Below are positions 35,273-43,816 of a stretch of DNA of 64,000 nt, piece after piece. Source of the DNA: Algoriphagus zhangzhouensis. GTDB lineage: Bacteria; Bacteroidota; Bacteroidia; Cytophagales; Cyclobacteriaceae. The stretch covers positions 372,001 to 436,000 of the forward strand of contig NZ_FRXN01000002.1 of NCBI RefSeq assembly GCF_900148515.1, in the 5' to 3' direction. The notes under the pieces are model-generated. The model worked only from the letters and a program-made list of their open reading frames with translations. It did no database searches and was not told the origin of the DNA. Every line of letters begins with the position of its first letter. Within the stretch, counting starts at the first letter, position 1. The position numbers and the translations under genes were made by a program.

Positions 35273-38200
35273 TCAGGCCTTTTCAACCAAAACTGCAATC
35301 TCAAAATCATCCATATCCAAGACTGTTCCTTTTTCAGCCTCTCCTGAAAGCTTCAAGCTCAAGGCTTGAGTTTCGGACTGAATATATTCTCCGAAAGACT
35401 GAACGGCATTCGTCACCAATTCATTTCCTTCTGCCACTTGGATGTTGATTTTATCCTGAACCTCCAGCCCCATATCTTTTCTAAGGTTTTGGATTCTGTT
35501 AACCAAATCACGAGCCACACCTTCTTGCTTCAACTCATCTGTCAAAGTCACATCCAATGCTACAGTAACCCCAGCATCAGAAGCAACTGACCAGCCCGGA
35601 ATATCCTGAGAAGAAATCAAAACTTCGTCCAATAGGATTTCGATTGTCTCTCCCTCCACATCTACTGGATATTTTCCTTCTCTTTCGATTTGTGCGATTT
35701 CATCCTGACCCCAAGATTTGATAGCAGCTACGACAAATCTCATCTTAGGCCCTAGTTTTTTACCCAAAATAGGCAGATTAGGTTTTACATCTTTCACCAA
35801 AATGCCAGATGCATCATCTATATATTCGATGGCTTTGATATTCACTTCAGTCTTGATCAAGTCCTCAACATGCTCAATCTGAGCCTGAACCTTCTTGCTC
35901 AACACAGGAATCAGGATTCTTTGAAGCGGTTGACGAACTTTCAACTTTTCTTTCTTTCTCAAGGAGTGAACCAAGGAAGAAATGGTTTGTGCCAAATCCA
36001 TACTTGCTTCCAGATCGCTATTGATCAATGCTTGATCAGCAGCAACCCAATCCGTCAAGTGAACAGATTCTTGACCTCCAGCACCTGTTTCAGTCAAGTT
36101 TTTATACAACCAATCTGAATAGAATGGAGCAAATGATGACATCAATTGAGTTAGCGTCAACAAGCACTCATATAAAGTTTCGTATGCCGCCTGCTTGTCC
36201 GCATTCATATCTCCTCTCCAGAATCTCTTTCTGGCCAATCTCACATACCAATTGGACAATTGATCAACAGTAAAGTTCATGATGGCACGAGTTGCTCTTG
36301 TAGCATCATAATTATCCATCGCCTCTTCTACCTCAGCGATCAACGACTGAAGTTTGGAGATGATCCACTGGTCCAATTCTGCTCTTTGTGCCACCGGTAC
36401 AGCTTTGGTTTTGTCGTAAACGAAAGCATCCAGATTTGCATAAAGCGCAAAGAAGTTATAAGTATTCTGAAGGGTACCGAAGAAGCGTCTCTGCACCTCT
36501 GTCACGCCATCCAGGTTGAATTTCAAGTTATCCCATGGGTTGGCATTGCTAAGCATATACCATCTCAAAGCATCAGGACCATATTCTTTCAAAGTCTTGA
36601 AAGGATCCACGGCATTGCCCAATCGCTTGGACATTTTGTTGCCGTTCTTGTCCAAAACAAGGCCATTGGCGATCACGTTTTTGAAAGCAACACTATCAAA
36701 TAGCATACCTGCGATGGCATGAAGGGTAAAGAACCATCCACGAGTCTGATCCACACCTTCAGCAATGTAATCAGCTGGATAATTTGCCTTAAATACATCT
36801 TCGTTCTCGAATGGATAATGCCATTGTGCATAAGGCATGGCACCTGAATCGAACCAAACATCAATTAAATCTGGCTCACGGAACATTTTTTCTCCTTTGT
36901 CGGAGATCAATACCACGTCATCCACATAAGGTCTATGCAAATCCAACTCTTTGCCTTCGTATGGAGATTTTTCCATAAATCCAGCTGCGATGGATTTTTC
37001 GATTTCAGCATTCAATTCAGCTATCGAACCGATACATTTCTCCTCAGTTCCATCACTTGTTCTCCATATAGGAAGTGGCGTACCCCAGAATCTTGAACGG
37101 CTCAGGTTCCAGTCCACCAAGTTTTCCAACCAGTTCCCGAAACGACCTGTACCGGTTGCCTCAGGCTTCCAGTTGATGGTTTTGTTCAATTCCACCAATC
37201 TATCTTTGTAAGCGGTGGTTTTGATAAACCAGCTTTCCAAAGGATAATAAAGAACAGGCTTATCAGTTCTCCAGCAGTGCGGATAACTGTGTTCATATTT
37301 CTCTACTTTGAAGGCTTTATTTTCATTTTTCAAGATGATGGAAATGATTACATCCGTGTTTTTGTAATCCGGAGCATTCTCATCATCCTCAGTATAATTT
37401 TTCACATAGAAATCAGAAGCACCATATTCTTTATGAGCTGTGATTCCATGTTCTTTCATTTTTGCAGCTAAATATTCGCCAACTACAGGCAAGAATCTTC
37501 CTTGCTTATCTACAACAGGGATGTCATTTCCCAAATCATCTTTGACAAATACGCCAGGCACATTGTTTTGAACCAAAGTTCTAAAGTCATCCGCACCAAA
37601 AGCCTTCGCCAAGTGAACGATTCCAGTACCGTCTTCAGTAGTCACATAATCTCCTGAAACAACAGTAAAAGCAGGATTAGGAAGCGCTAAAGCATCAATC
37701 GGGAACAATTGCTCGTATTCCCAACCTAGCATTTCCTTCCCTTTGAATTCGGAAACTACCTCGTAAGGGATCAACTTATCCCCCGCCTTGTAATCTTCCA
37801 CTTTTAGATCTTTCGCCTTCGGATTCAGATAAGCCGCCATTCTGGCCTTCGCCAAAATCACAAATTCAGGCTCGAAGGTATAGGGGTTGAAAGTTTTCAC
37901 TTTCACATAATCCAAGTTTTCACCTATTGCCAATGCGGAGTTGGAAGGCAAAGTCCAAGGAGTTGTTGTCCAAGCTAGGATATAGGTATTTTCCTCCCCT
38001 TTCAACTTGAATTGAGCTGTGATGGAAGTATCTTTCACATCCTTGTAAGTACCCGGTTGATTTAATTCGTGAGAAGACAAACCAGTACCTGCAGCAGGAG
38101 AATACGGTTGAATAGTGTAGCCTTTGTAAAGAAGATCCTTTTTATAAAGCTTCTGAAGCAAATTCCACAAAGTCTCAATGTACTTGCTATCAAAAGTGAT

Positions 38201-38647
38201 GTAAGGATCATCCAAATCCACCCAGTAACCGATTTTTTCAGTCAGGTCATCCCATTCGTTTTTGAAGCGCATGACAGTCTCACGACACTTCTTGTTGTAT
38301 TCTTCGACAGTGATTTTGGTACCGATATCCTCTTTAGTGATACCCAGTTCTTTTTCAACCTGAAGCTCGACAGGAAGACCATGGGTATCCCAACCTCCTT
38401 TTCGCTTCACTTGGAAACCTTTGAGGGTTTTATAACGGCAGAAAATATCCTTCAGAGTACGAGCCATTACGTGGTGAATACCCGGAGTACCATTTGCCGA
38501 AGGAGGGCCTTCGAAAAAGGTAAAGGTCTCTGCACCATCGCGGTTTGCAATTGACTTTTCGAAAATCTGATTTTCTTTCCAATATTGAAGGATAGATTCT
38601 CCTATATGAGGATAATCCACCTGTTTAAATTCCTGATACGTTTTCAC
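35273..38647 (-). CDS. ileS: isoleucyl-tRNA synthetase, IleRS2-like, with GIHH signature
   Basis: Charges tRNA-Ile with isoleucine. The start is a GTG at 38647 (1124 residues) behind a purine-rich AGAAAGGAA; the upstream in-frame extension reaches into the promoter and is rejected. Class I synthetase motifs are present, but the HIGH signature at residues 56-59 reads GIHH, an exchange of the first and third positions, while KMSKR near 672 is normal. Length and sequence (EGPPSANG, GGWDTHGLPVE) match the eukaryote-like IleRS2 type, known for mupirocin tolerance; GXHH variants of IleRS2 are reported to be hyper-resistant. It is the only ileS in the window and is followed by lspA. Confidence 0.96.
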   Translation of the reverse strand: MKTYQEFKQVDYPHIGESILQYWKENQIFEKSIANRDGAETFTFFEGPPSANGTPGIHHVMARTLKDIFCRYKTLKGFQVKRKGGWDTHGLPVELQVEKELGITKEDIGTKITVEEYNKKCRETVMRFKNEWDDLTEKIGYWVDLDDPYITFDSKYIETLWNLLQKLYKKDLLYKGYTIQPYSPAAGTGLSSHELNQPGTYKDVKDTSITAQFKLKGEENTYILAWTTTPWTLPSNSALAIGENLDYVKVKTFNPYTFEPEFVILAKARMAAYLNPKAKDLKVEDYKAGDKLIPYEVVSEFKGKEMLGWEYEQLFPIDALALPNPAFTVVSGDYVTTEDGTGIVHLAKAFGADDFRTLVQNNVPGVFVKDDLGNDIPVVDKQGRFLPVVGEYLAAKMKEHGITAHKEYGASDFYVKNYTEDDENAPDYKNTDVIISIILKNENKAFKVEKYEHSYPHCWRTDKPVLYYPLESWFIKTTAYKDRLVELNKTINWKPEATGTGRFGNWLENLVDWNLSRSRFWGTPLPIWRTSDGTEEKCIGSIAELNAEIEKSIAAGFMEKSPYEGKELDLHRPYVDDVVLISDKGEKMFREPDLIDVWFDSGAMPYAQWHYPFENEDVFKANYPADYIAEGVDQTRGWFFTLHAIAGMLFDSVAFKNVIANGLVLDKNGNKMSKRLGNAVDPFKTLKEYGPDALRWYMLSNANPWDNLKFNLDGVTEVQRRFFGTLQNTYNFFALYANLDAFVYDKTKAVPVAQRAELDQWIISKLQSLIAEVEEAMDNYDATRATRAIMNFTVDQLSNWYVRLARKRFWRGDMNADKQAAYETLYECLLTLTQLMSSFAPFYSDWLYKNLTETGAGGQESVHLTDWVAADQALINSDLEASMDLAQTISSLVHSLRKKEKLKVRQPLQRILIPVLSKKVQAQIEHVEDLIKTEVNIKAIEYIDDASGILVKDVKPNLPILGKKLGPKMRFVVAAIKSWGQDEIAQIEREGKYPVDVEGETIEILLDEVLISSQDIPGWSVASDAGVTVALDVTLTDELKQEGVARDLVNRIQNLRKDMGLEVQDKINIQVAEGNELVTNAVQSFGEYIQSETQALSLKLSGEAEKGTVLDMDDFEIAVLVEKA

Positions 38648-38718
38648 TATTTCCTTTCTTGTGGAGATTAGGCGAAGAATGCAGGCAGCAAAAATGCCAT
38701 CCCGCTCAAAACAAGCCA

Positions 38719-38726
38719 CAAAGATA
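38719..38726 (-). promoter_or_regulatory. -7 box TATCTTTG of ileS
   Basis: Exact TAnnTTTG on the minus strand, 71 bases upstream of the GTG start. It overlaps the start of the longer reading frame, which supports the shorter ileS. Confidence 0.5.
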
Positions 38727-38821
38727 GAAGAAATGCGCTTTGGGGGAAAGAAAAAACAAATCCCTTCTGACTTATCTAATTACCATATAGTCATAAAGGT
38801 TAAGAACCTTGATTTTCAAGC

Positions 38822-38858
38822 AAAAAAATAGGCCATCCAATGACTTGGATAGCCTATT
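38822..38858 (-). terminator. rho-independent terminator of the 38883-39932 gene
   Basis: AATAGGC-x-ATCCAA pairs with TTGGAT-x-GCCTATT (one mismatch, 4-base loop), followed on the minus strand by a seven-T run. Confidence 0.85.
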
Positions 38859-38882
38859 CGGGCAATTACTAATAGCCTTTCC

Positions 38883-39932
38883 TTACTTTGTCATCTCTGC
38901 CAAGTTGGCCACGCCAGCATCGATCAAGTCCTTCATGGAACCTGAAGCAGCACTTACATAGGCATCATGATCGCATTCTGCAAAGTGAGAGGCAACTTTT
39001 TTCTGATCTCCTGAAGTCATAACCAATTGGCTGTATCCTGTTTTAGAAAACATTTCAGATTGAGCCTGAGTCACTTCTTTGATTTTTTTGTCTGCAAAAA
39101 CACCTTCGAAAGACACCGCTTTTTTAGGTTCTACTTTCGCATGGAATAATGGGTTGCTTCCGATGTCAAGCCCAGAAACGAACCTTACTTGAGATAGCAA
39201 ATTAGGTCCACCTCCACCAATGGAACGATTGTTTTCACTTGGATCAACGATTGGATCTATTCTGTAATCGATCTTGGCCTTCACTGAACTGGTATTAGTC
39301 CATACAGAAGCATCAGCGTCCAAATTGACAAATGGAAATACAAAGTTGACATCAGCCACATAGACATTTTCCAATGCCTTGGACATCTTAGGAGTTGGGT
39401 CTGTCAGGTTAAATCCGAATTTTTCTTTCCCACTATTGGAGACCTTTTTCACCAAATAATCAAAACCTTCAGGAGTGACCATTACAAATCCCTGTGCCTG
39501 TGCATCGGAAGAGGCTCCTCCTTGAACCAAAGTCCAATCAGAGAAATACTCAAACTTAGCCACGTCATCCGCAGTGATGATTTCAAAGCCCTGACTAGTC
39601 AATTGACTAACAAAGTCCGCATAAGCAACATTGATCATTTTTTGGAAATCATCCACATCTACCCCTGAGATCTGGACACCTAGGCTGGTAGAAGTGCCTG
39701 ATGTGAAAGTTGTTCTATCAGCTCTTTCTTTCTTGGAGCCTGAAGTAGAAGCAGAGGCCTCTTCATATACCTCAAACAGTGCCTTGAAGCTTTTAATAAA
39801 TACTTTTTTTGGAGCTTTGGACCCTTGATTTTTCTTATTGTAACTGGTGACTTTAATATCTTTTTCGGTGAGGACCGTTCCCGGCATGATTTCCATGAAT
39901 AAGAACAGGAAAATAAATAATAGACTTTTCAT
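38883..39932 (-). CDS. conserved-looking exported protein of unknown function
   Basis: 349 residues with an N-terminal signal peptide (hydrophobic FIFLFLFMEIM). The mature part has a basic segment, a Ser/Thr-rich stretch near 60-85, and a compact mixed alpha/beta region (VDDFQKMINVAYADF; QGFEIITADDVAKFE). I do not recognise the family. The VFIKSFKALFE opening and the ADDVAKFE region are reminiscent of proteins that assemble on envelope or lipid, but I cannot support a function. It has its own terminator and is flanked by core genes, suggesting a stable chromosomal gene. Confidence 0.8.
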   Translation of the reverse strand: MKSLLFIFLFLFMEIMPGTVLTEKDIKVTSYNKKNQGSKAPKKVFIKSFKALFEVYEEASASTSGSKKERADRTTFTSGTSTSLGVQISGVDVDDFQKMINVAYADFVSQLTSQGFEIITADDVAKFEYFSDWTLVQGGASSDAQAQGFVMVTPEGFDYLVKKVSNSGKEKFGFNLTDPTPKMSKALENVYVADVNFVFPFVNLDADASVWTNTSSVKAKIDYRIDPIVDPSENNRSIGGGGPNLLSQVRFVSGLDIGSNPLFHAKVEPKKAVSFEGVFADKKIKEVTQAQSEMFSKTGYSQLVMTSGDQKKVASHFAECDHDAYVSAASGSMKDLIDAGVANLAEMTK

Positions 39933-40034
39933 AATTTTTGAATGGTTAGGTTCCCAAAATTGAGAGGAATACCATTCCTAAAAAATGAGGCATTTGTCGT
40001 ATTTTGATCCTAGGTCAATCGGCTCTATTCACTT

Positions 40035-40067
40035 AAAAAAATAAAGCCGGAGTTTACTCTCCGGCTT
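40035..40067 (-). terminator. rho-independent terminator of the rRNA methyltransferase gene
   Basis: AAGCCGGAG (40044-40052) pairs with CTCCGGCTT (40059-40067); an A-rich left flank becomes the T-tail on the minus strand. Confidence 0.85.
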
Positions 40068-40083
40068 CGTACTTATCTTTAAA

Positions 40084-41274
40084 TCAAGGCTTTCTTTGGA
40101 GCCTCGCGATGTAAAATCCGTCAAACCCACTCTCTTGGGCCAATACTTTTTGATCTTCTATCAACTCGAAATCTTGGCCAGCTTCTGAGGCCAGGAATTT
40201 CTCAACTTGATTTTGATTTTCGGAAGGAAGAATACTGCAAGTGGCATAAACCATCTGACCTCCTTTTTTCACCATTGAAGAGTAAGATTGAATAATCTCT
40301 TGCTGCGTCTTTTGCACGTCAGCGATAGATTCTGGACTCAATTTCCATTTGGTGTCCGGATTTCTTCTCAAAACTCCCAAACCAGAACATGGAACATCCA
40401 GAAGCAATCTATCCGCAGATTCTTTCAATCTTTTGATCGTCTTGGACCCTTCGATGACTTTCCTTTCAATGATAGAAACACCATCTCTTCGAGCTCTCAA
40501 TTTGGTTTGCTGAAGCTTCCACTCCTCCACATCCATGGACAGAATCTTTCCTTTATTGTCCATCAATGCTGCCAAATGAAGGGATTTACCTCCTGCACCA
40601 GCACATGCATCGATCACTCTCATTCCTGGCTCAACTGCCAAAGCTGCTGCTACCAACTGAGAAGATGCATCCTGAACCTCAAAAAGTCCTTCTTTGAAAG
40701 CAGGGTTTCTGAAAACGTTTTGTCTTTCTTCCAAGATCAAAGCATCAGGATAACCTTTGACGATGTAGGTTTTGATCCCATCTTCAGCCAACTGATTCTT
40801 CAACCTTTCACGAGTAGTTTTCAAAGTGTTCACTCGAAGAACTACCTCAGCTTCCTCATTTAAGCTATGGATTTCTTGCTCCCACTTGTCTCCAAGCTCA
40901 TTTTTACCCATCTCATGAAGCCAAGTTGGAATTGATTCCAACAAGGAAGGGTCTTCCAATTTTTCGTATTTGGACTTGATTCTATCTGGATTGATCCCGG
41001 AAAATTCCTCCCAAGGAGGCAAGGAATGTCCTTGCATTAACCAGTAGGTTCCAAACAAATCCCAATAGCTTTCCGAAGGACTCAAATAATTGATCAATCT
41101 CCACCAACGAACCATTTCATAGGTGGTTTCAGCGATAAAAGATCGGTCCCTAGCCCCCCACTTTGGGTTGGACTTTAGGGTACGTTCGATCACTTTGTCA
41201 GCATATTGTCCTTCTTTGAAAATTGCTTCCAAAGCGGAATGGACTCCTCGAATTGTATTGTTATGTAGCTTCAT
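40084..41274 (-). CDS. RsmB/NOL1/NOP2-type RNA cytosine-C5 methyltransferase
   Basis: 396-residue S-adenosylmethionine-dependent methyltransferase acting on rRNA cytosines. The N-terminal about 130 residues are NusB-like helical. The catalytic domain has the SAM motif DACAGAGGKS and both active-site cysteines, Cys296 (DVPCSGLG) and Cys346 (YATCSI). The start at 41274 is preferred over 41292 because a -7 box covers 41292-41299, leaving the longer form untranscribed. It is of RsmB type, but the position modified (m5C967 in E. coli) is not certain. Transcribed alone. Confidence 0.92.
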   Translation of the reverse strand: MKLHNNTIRGVHSALEAIFKEGQYADKVIERTLKSNPKWGARDRSFIAETTYEMVRWWRLINYLSPSESYWDLFGTYWLMQGHSLPPWEEFSGINPDRIKSKYEKLEDPSLLESIPTWLHEMGKNELGDKWEQEIHSLNEEAEVVLRVNTLKTTRERLKNQLAEDGIKTYIVKGYPDALILEERQNVFRNPAFKEGLFEVQDASSQLVAAALAVEPGMRVIDACAGAGGKSLHLAALMDNKGKILSMDVEEWKLQQTKLRARRDGVSIIERKVIEGSKTIKRLKESADRLLLDVPCSGLGVLRRNPDTKWKLSPESIADVQKTQQEIIQSYSSMVKKGGQMVYATCSILPSENQNQVEKFLASEAGQDFELIEDQKVLAQESGFDGFYIARLQRKP

Positions 41275-41291
41275 CAGAAAGAAATTCTGCA

Positions 41292-41299
41292 CAAAGGTA
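41292..41299 (-). promoter_or_regulatory. -7 box TACCTTTG of the rRNA methyltransferase gene
   Basis: Exact TAnnTTTG on the minus strand, 17 bases before the chosen ATG; it decides the start codon. Confidence 0.55.
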
Positions 41300-41331
41300 G
41301 TTTTTCTTTCTGAGTCTTTTGATTTCGAAGG

Positions 41332-42147
41332 CTAAAAGGGTTGAAATAGCAAAGAAATTCTGATCCCCTCGCGAGCTACAGCAGAGCCAAAGTAGTATCG
41401 GTCTCCATAATAATTCCCAATTCCTACAGATTGGTAATTGGGATAAGGTAAATAATCGTAGGAAATATAAGCCACCTCATTATATAGAATGCTTTGCTTC
41501 TTGAATTCAAGAAAATTGGCCCTTACTCCCAAATCAAGCCAAGGTTTCAACTCGTATGCAAAGCCAACATCCAATCCAAAACGCCAATTACTTTCCTCGA
41601 AACTATACCTATTAGGGTATGGAATATATGACAGGCAATTCGGACAGGGATAATAATCCCAACTTGAATAATTTGGATAACCTTCGAAATTTCCATTTTC
41701 TGATTTTTCACGCATTCCATAAAAATTGAAGTTTAGGGAAGTTCGCTTTCCTAATTCCACCCTTTTCCTGATAAATGCCCCAAAACCAAAAAACTCATTG
41801 GTCATTCCCAAAGGAGATTGAAATTGAGTGTAGTCAATGATGGGATAGTTACCTGTCTCATCTGGTGTATTGGAATAAATGGCTCTTAGCCCGACCAATT
41901 CATCTTGTTGCAGATCATAGGATTGATAATTACCCATTAGACCTAAGCTCCAGCCTTTTCCAAAACCAATTCCTAAGTAAGGTCTAAGACTCCCAAATCG
42001 ATTTTTCTGTGCAGTTAGATTCCCTGTGTTATCTAGGGATTTTTCCCAATAAACGCCATCCAACTCAAGGAAAACCTTTCCCTTTTCTTGCGAAAAAACC
42101 AGAACTGGGAGAGTCAAAAAGAATAAAAGTATAAGTGTTTTTTTCAT
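41332..42147 (-). CDS. outer-membrane beta-barrel-like protein
   Basis: 271 residues from the ATG at 42147 (an upstream in-frame ATG at 42180 would add a charged stretch before the signal peptide). Signal peptide about 1-20 ending VFSQE. The mature protein has alternating short amphipathic strands rich in Tyr, Phe and Gly and ends in LLFQPF, a C-terminal aromatic typical of outer-membrane barrels. A Tyr/Pro-rich stretch with a CPNC pair near residues 165-180 is unusual. No named family recognised. Divergent from prmC across a 51-base gap. Confidence 0.82.
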   Translation of the reverse strand: MKKTLILLFFLTLPVLVFSQEKGKVFLELDGVYWEKSLDNTGNLTAQKNRFGSLRPYLGIGFGKGWSLGLMGNYQSYDLQQDELVGLRAIYSNTPDETGNYPIIDYTQFQSPLGMTNEFFGFGAFIRKRVELGKRTSLNFNFYGMREKSENGNFEGYPNYSSWDYYPCPNCLSYIPYPNRYSFEESNWRFGLDVGFAYELKPWLDLGVRANFLEFKKQSILYNEVAYISYDYLPYPNYQSVGIGNYYGDRYYFGSAVAREGIRISLLFQPF

Positions 42148-42198
42148 AGTGGTTTCTTTGGTTTTACTTTTACGATCCAATTCAGCTATTCGCTACAA

Positions 42199-43035
42199 AT
42201 GATCAATTACAATTCCCTGGTAATAAACTGGGCTTCAGAGCTGGAAATCTATAATTTTCAAGAAGCCCAAAACTTGGTCTCTTGGCTATTTGAACACCAT
42301 TTGGGACTAAAACCAATGGAAAGAATTAACCTGATTGACGAGCAGGATCTACCAAAGCAATTGTTTGCTGATTTTGAAAAGCTGAAAACCGGAGAACCTA
42401 TCCAGTATGTTCTGGGGAAAGGGCCTTTCTATGGAAGGGAATTTTTTGTCACCCAGGATACATTGATTCCAAGAAATGAGACTGAAGAATTGGTCCACCT
42501 GATCATTAAAGAAAATCCTCAGCCGAATCTGAAAATCCTCGATATAGGAACCGGGACTGGATGTATTCCTATTTCACTTTTTCTTGAAATGAATCAGGCC
42601 AAAGTCTTTGGAATTGATGTTTCTGAAAAGGCTTTGGAAGTGGCCAAAAAGAACGGTGGGACTCAAAATGCTCAAGTGAATTGGATTCTGTGTGACATCT
42701 TACAAAAACCGATTCCCGAGAATGAATTGGATATTTTGGTCAGTAATCCACCGTATATTCCAGAACAGGGAAAAGCACTGATGCACAATAACGTATTGGA
42801 CTTTGAGCCTGGACTTGCTCTTTTTGTTCCTGACTCAGATCCACTTTTATTTTATAGAGAAATTGCTCAAAAGGGACTTGTTGCTCTGAAAAAGGGAGGC
42901 AAAATCTATTTTGAAATCCACGAGGAATATGGAAAAAGAGTCGTAGAGTTACTAGAAAGTCTGGGATATTCTCAAGTGCAATGCCTCCAAGATCTGAATG
43001 GAAAGGATCGAATTGTGAAAGGGAATCTGAACTGA
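42199..43035 (+). CDS. prmC: release factor glutamine N5-methyltransferase PrmC
   Basis: 278-residue SAM-dependent enzyme that methylates the GGQ glutamine of release factors RF1 and RF2, needed for efficient termination. Diagnostic motifs: GEPIQYV at about 66-72, LIPRNETEEL at 89-98, the SAM motif ILDIGTGTGC, and catalytic NPPY at 183-186. prfA is not adjacent. Its stop lies 10 bases from the convergent alpha/beta-hydrolase stop, and both stops sit in a small TGAGA/TCTCA hairpin. Confidence 0.95.
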   Translation: MINYNSLVINWASELEIYNFQEAQNLVSWLFEHHLGLKPMERINLIDEQDLPKQLFADFEKLKTGEPIQYVLGKGPFYGREFFVTQDTLIPRNETEELVHLIIKENPQPNLKILDIGTGTGCIPISLFLEMNQAKVFGIDVSEKALEVAKKNGGTQNAQVNWILCDILQKPIPENELDILVSNPPYIPEQGKALMHNNVLDFEPGLALFVPDSDPLLFYREIAQKGLVALKKGGKIYFEIHEEYGKRVVELLESLGYSQVQCLQDLNGKDRIVKGNLN

Positions 43036-43045
43036 GAGTTTAATC

Positions 43046-43813
43046 TCAAGAATATTTCAAGCAGAAATCACGAACCATCCAGATGGTTTCAGCTTTTCGC
43101 TCAAACATTCCCATGTGGCCAGTATCTCCAAGTTCAAAGTAATCGGTAAATGCATGCTTTTGAGCACGGCTGGCTTCGATTTTTACAGAACTGTCTTTGG
43201 TCCCAGCAATCATCAATCTTGGACCTGAAAAAGCTTCTAAGACCTCCAATCGATCCTTTCGGTCTCTCATAGCTTCTGTAAAAGCAATCAGTCCTTCCAA
43301 AGTAGCTTCTTTGGCTTGTTCCACTGCGGTTTCGATAGCAGTTGCTAATTCCTTTCTTCTATTTTCTGGAAAAAGTTGGGGAACGAAAGCAGTGGCGAAT
43401 TTTTCAGATCCATTCTTTTTCAAAAATGAAATAGCCCTGTTTCTCATTTGCTTTTTTTCGACATCATCTGCAAATGCTGTACTATGAAACAATCCAACGG
43501 CTTTCAAATTACTTTGCATCAACTCTAAAAGTGCCAAAGTCACATATCCACCTAAAGAATGGCCTATTACAATCGGATTGACGATGTCATTCTTCTCCAT
43601 CCACTCTTCCAGTAGCACGGCTATATCCTCCATGGAAAAATGATTTTGGAAAACAGGACTTCCCCCAAACCCGGGAAGATCTGGACAGATAACACGAAAA
43701 TCTAATGATAGCTCATCCACAAAGTCACTCCACATAGCTCCGATTTCACAGAAGCCATGAATCAAAACAATAGGCTGCCCTTCGCCTTTTTCAAAAAAAT
43801 TAATGGAAGACAT
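43046..43813 (-). CDS. alpha/beta hydrolase
   Basis: 255-residue soluble alpha/beta-hydrolase without signal peptide. The nucleophile is Ser86 in GHSLGG, the oxyanion region IVLIHGF is at about 15-21, and a catalytic His is in GDTGHMG near 233. It follows dxs by 3 bases and must be in the same operon. That does not establish a role in isoprenoid synthesis. An esterase or lipase acting on small acyl esters is the general expectation. Confidence 0.9.
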   Translation of the reverse strand: MSSINFFEKGEGQPIVLIHGFCEIGAMWSDFVDELSLDFRVICPDLPGFGGSPVFQNHFSMEDIAVLLEEWMEKNDIVNPIVIGHSLGGYVTLALLELMQSNLKAVGLFHSTAFADDVEKKQMRNRAISFLKKNGSEKFATAFVPQLFPENRRKELATAIETAVEQAKEATLEGLIAFTEAMRDRKDRLEVLEAFSGPRLMIAGTKDSSVKIEASRAQKHAFTDYFELGDTGHMGMFERKAETIWMVRDFCLKYS

Positions 43814-43816
43814 ATT

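Noticed and set aside
36260..36703. Plus-strand frame of 147 codons antisense to ileS
   Set aside because: Lies wholly inside the synthetase, no start or promoter signal, composition typical of reverse-complement translation.
38648..38719. N-terminal extension of ileS
   Set aside because: Begins at a GTG overlapping the -7 box; conserved synthetase sequence and a purine-rich ribosome site fit the GTG at 38647.
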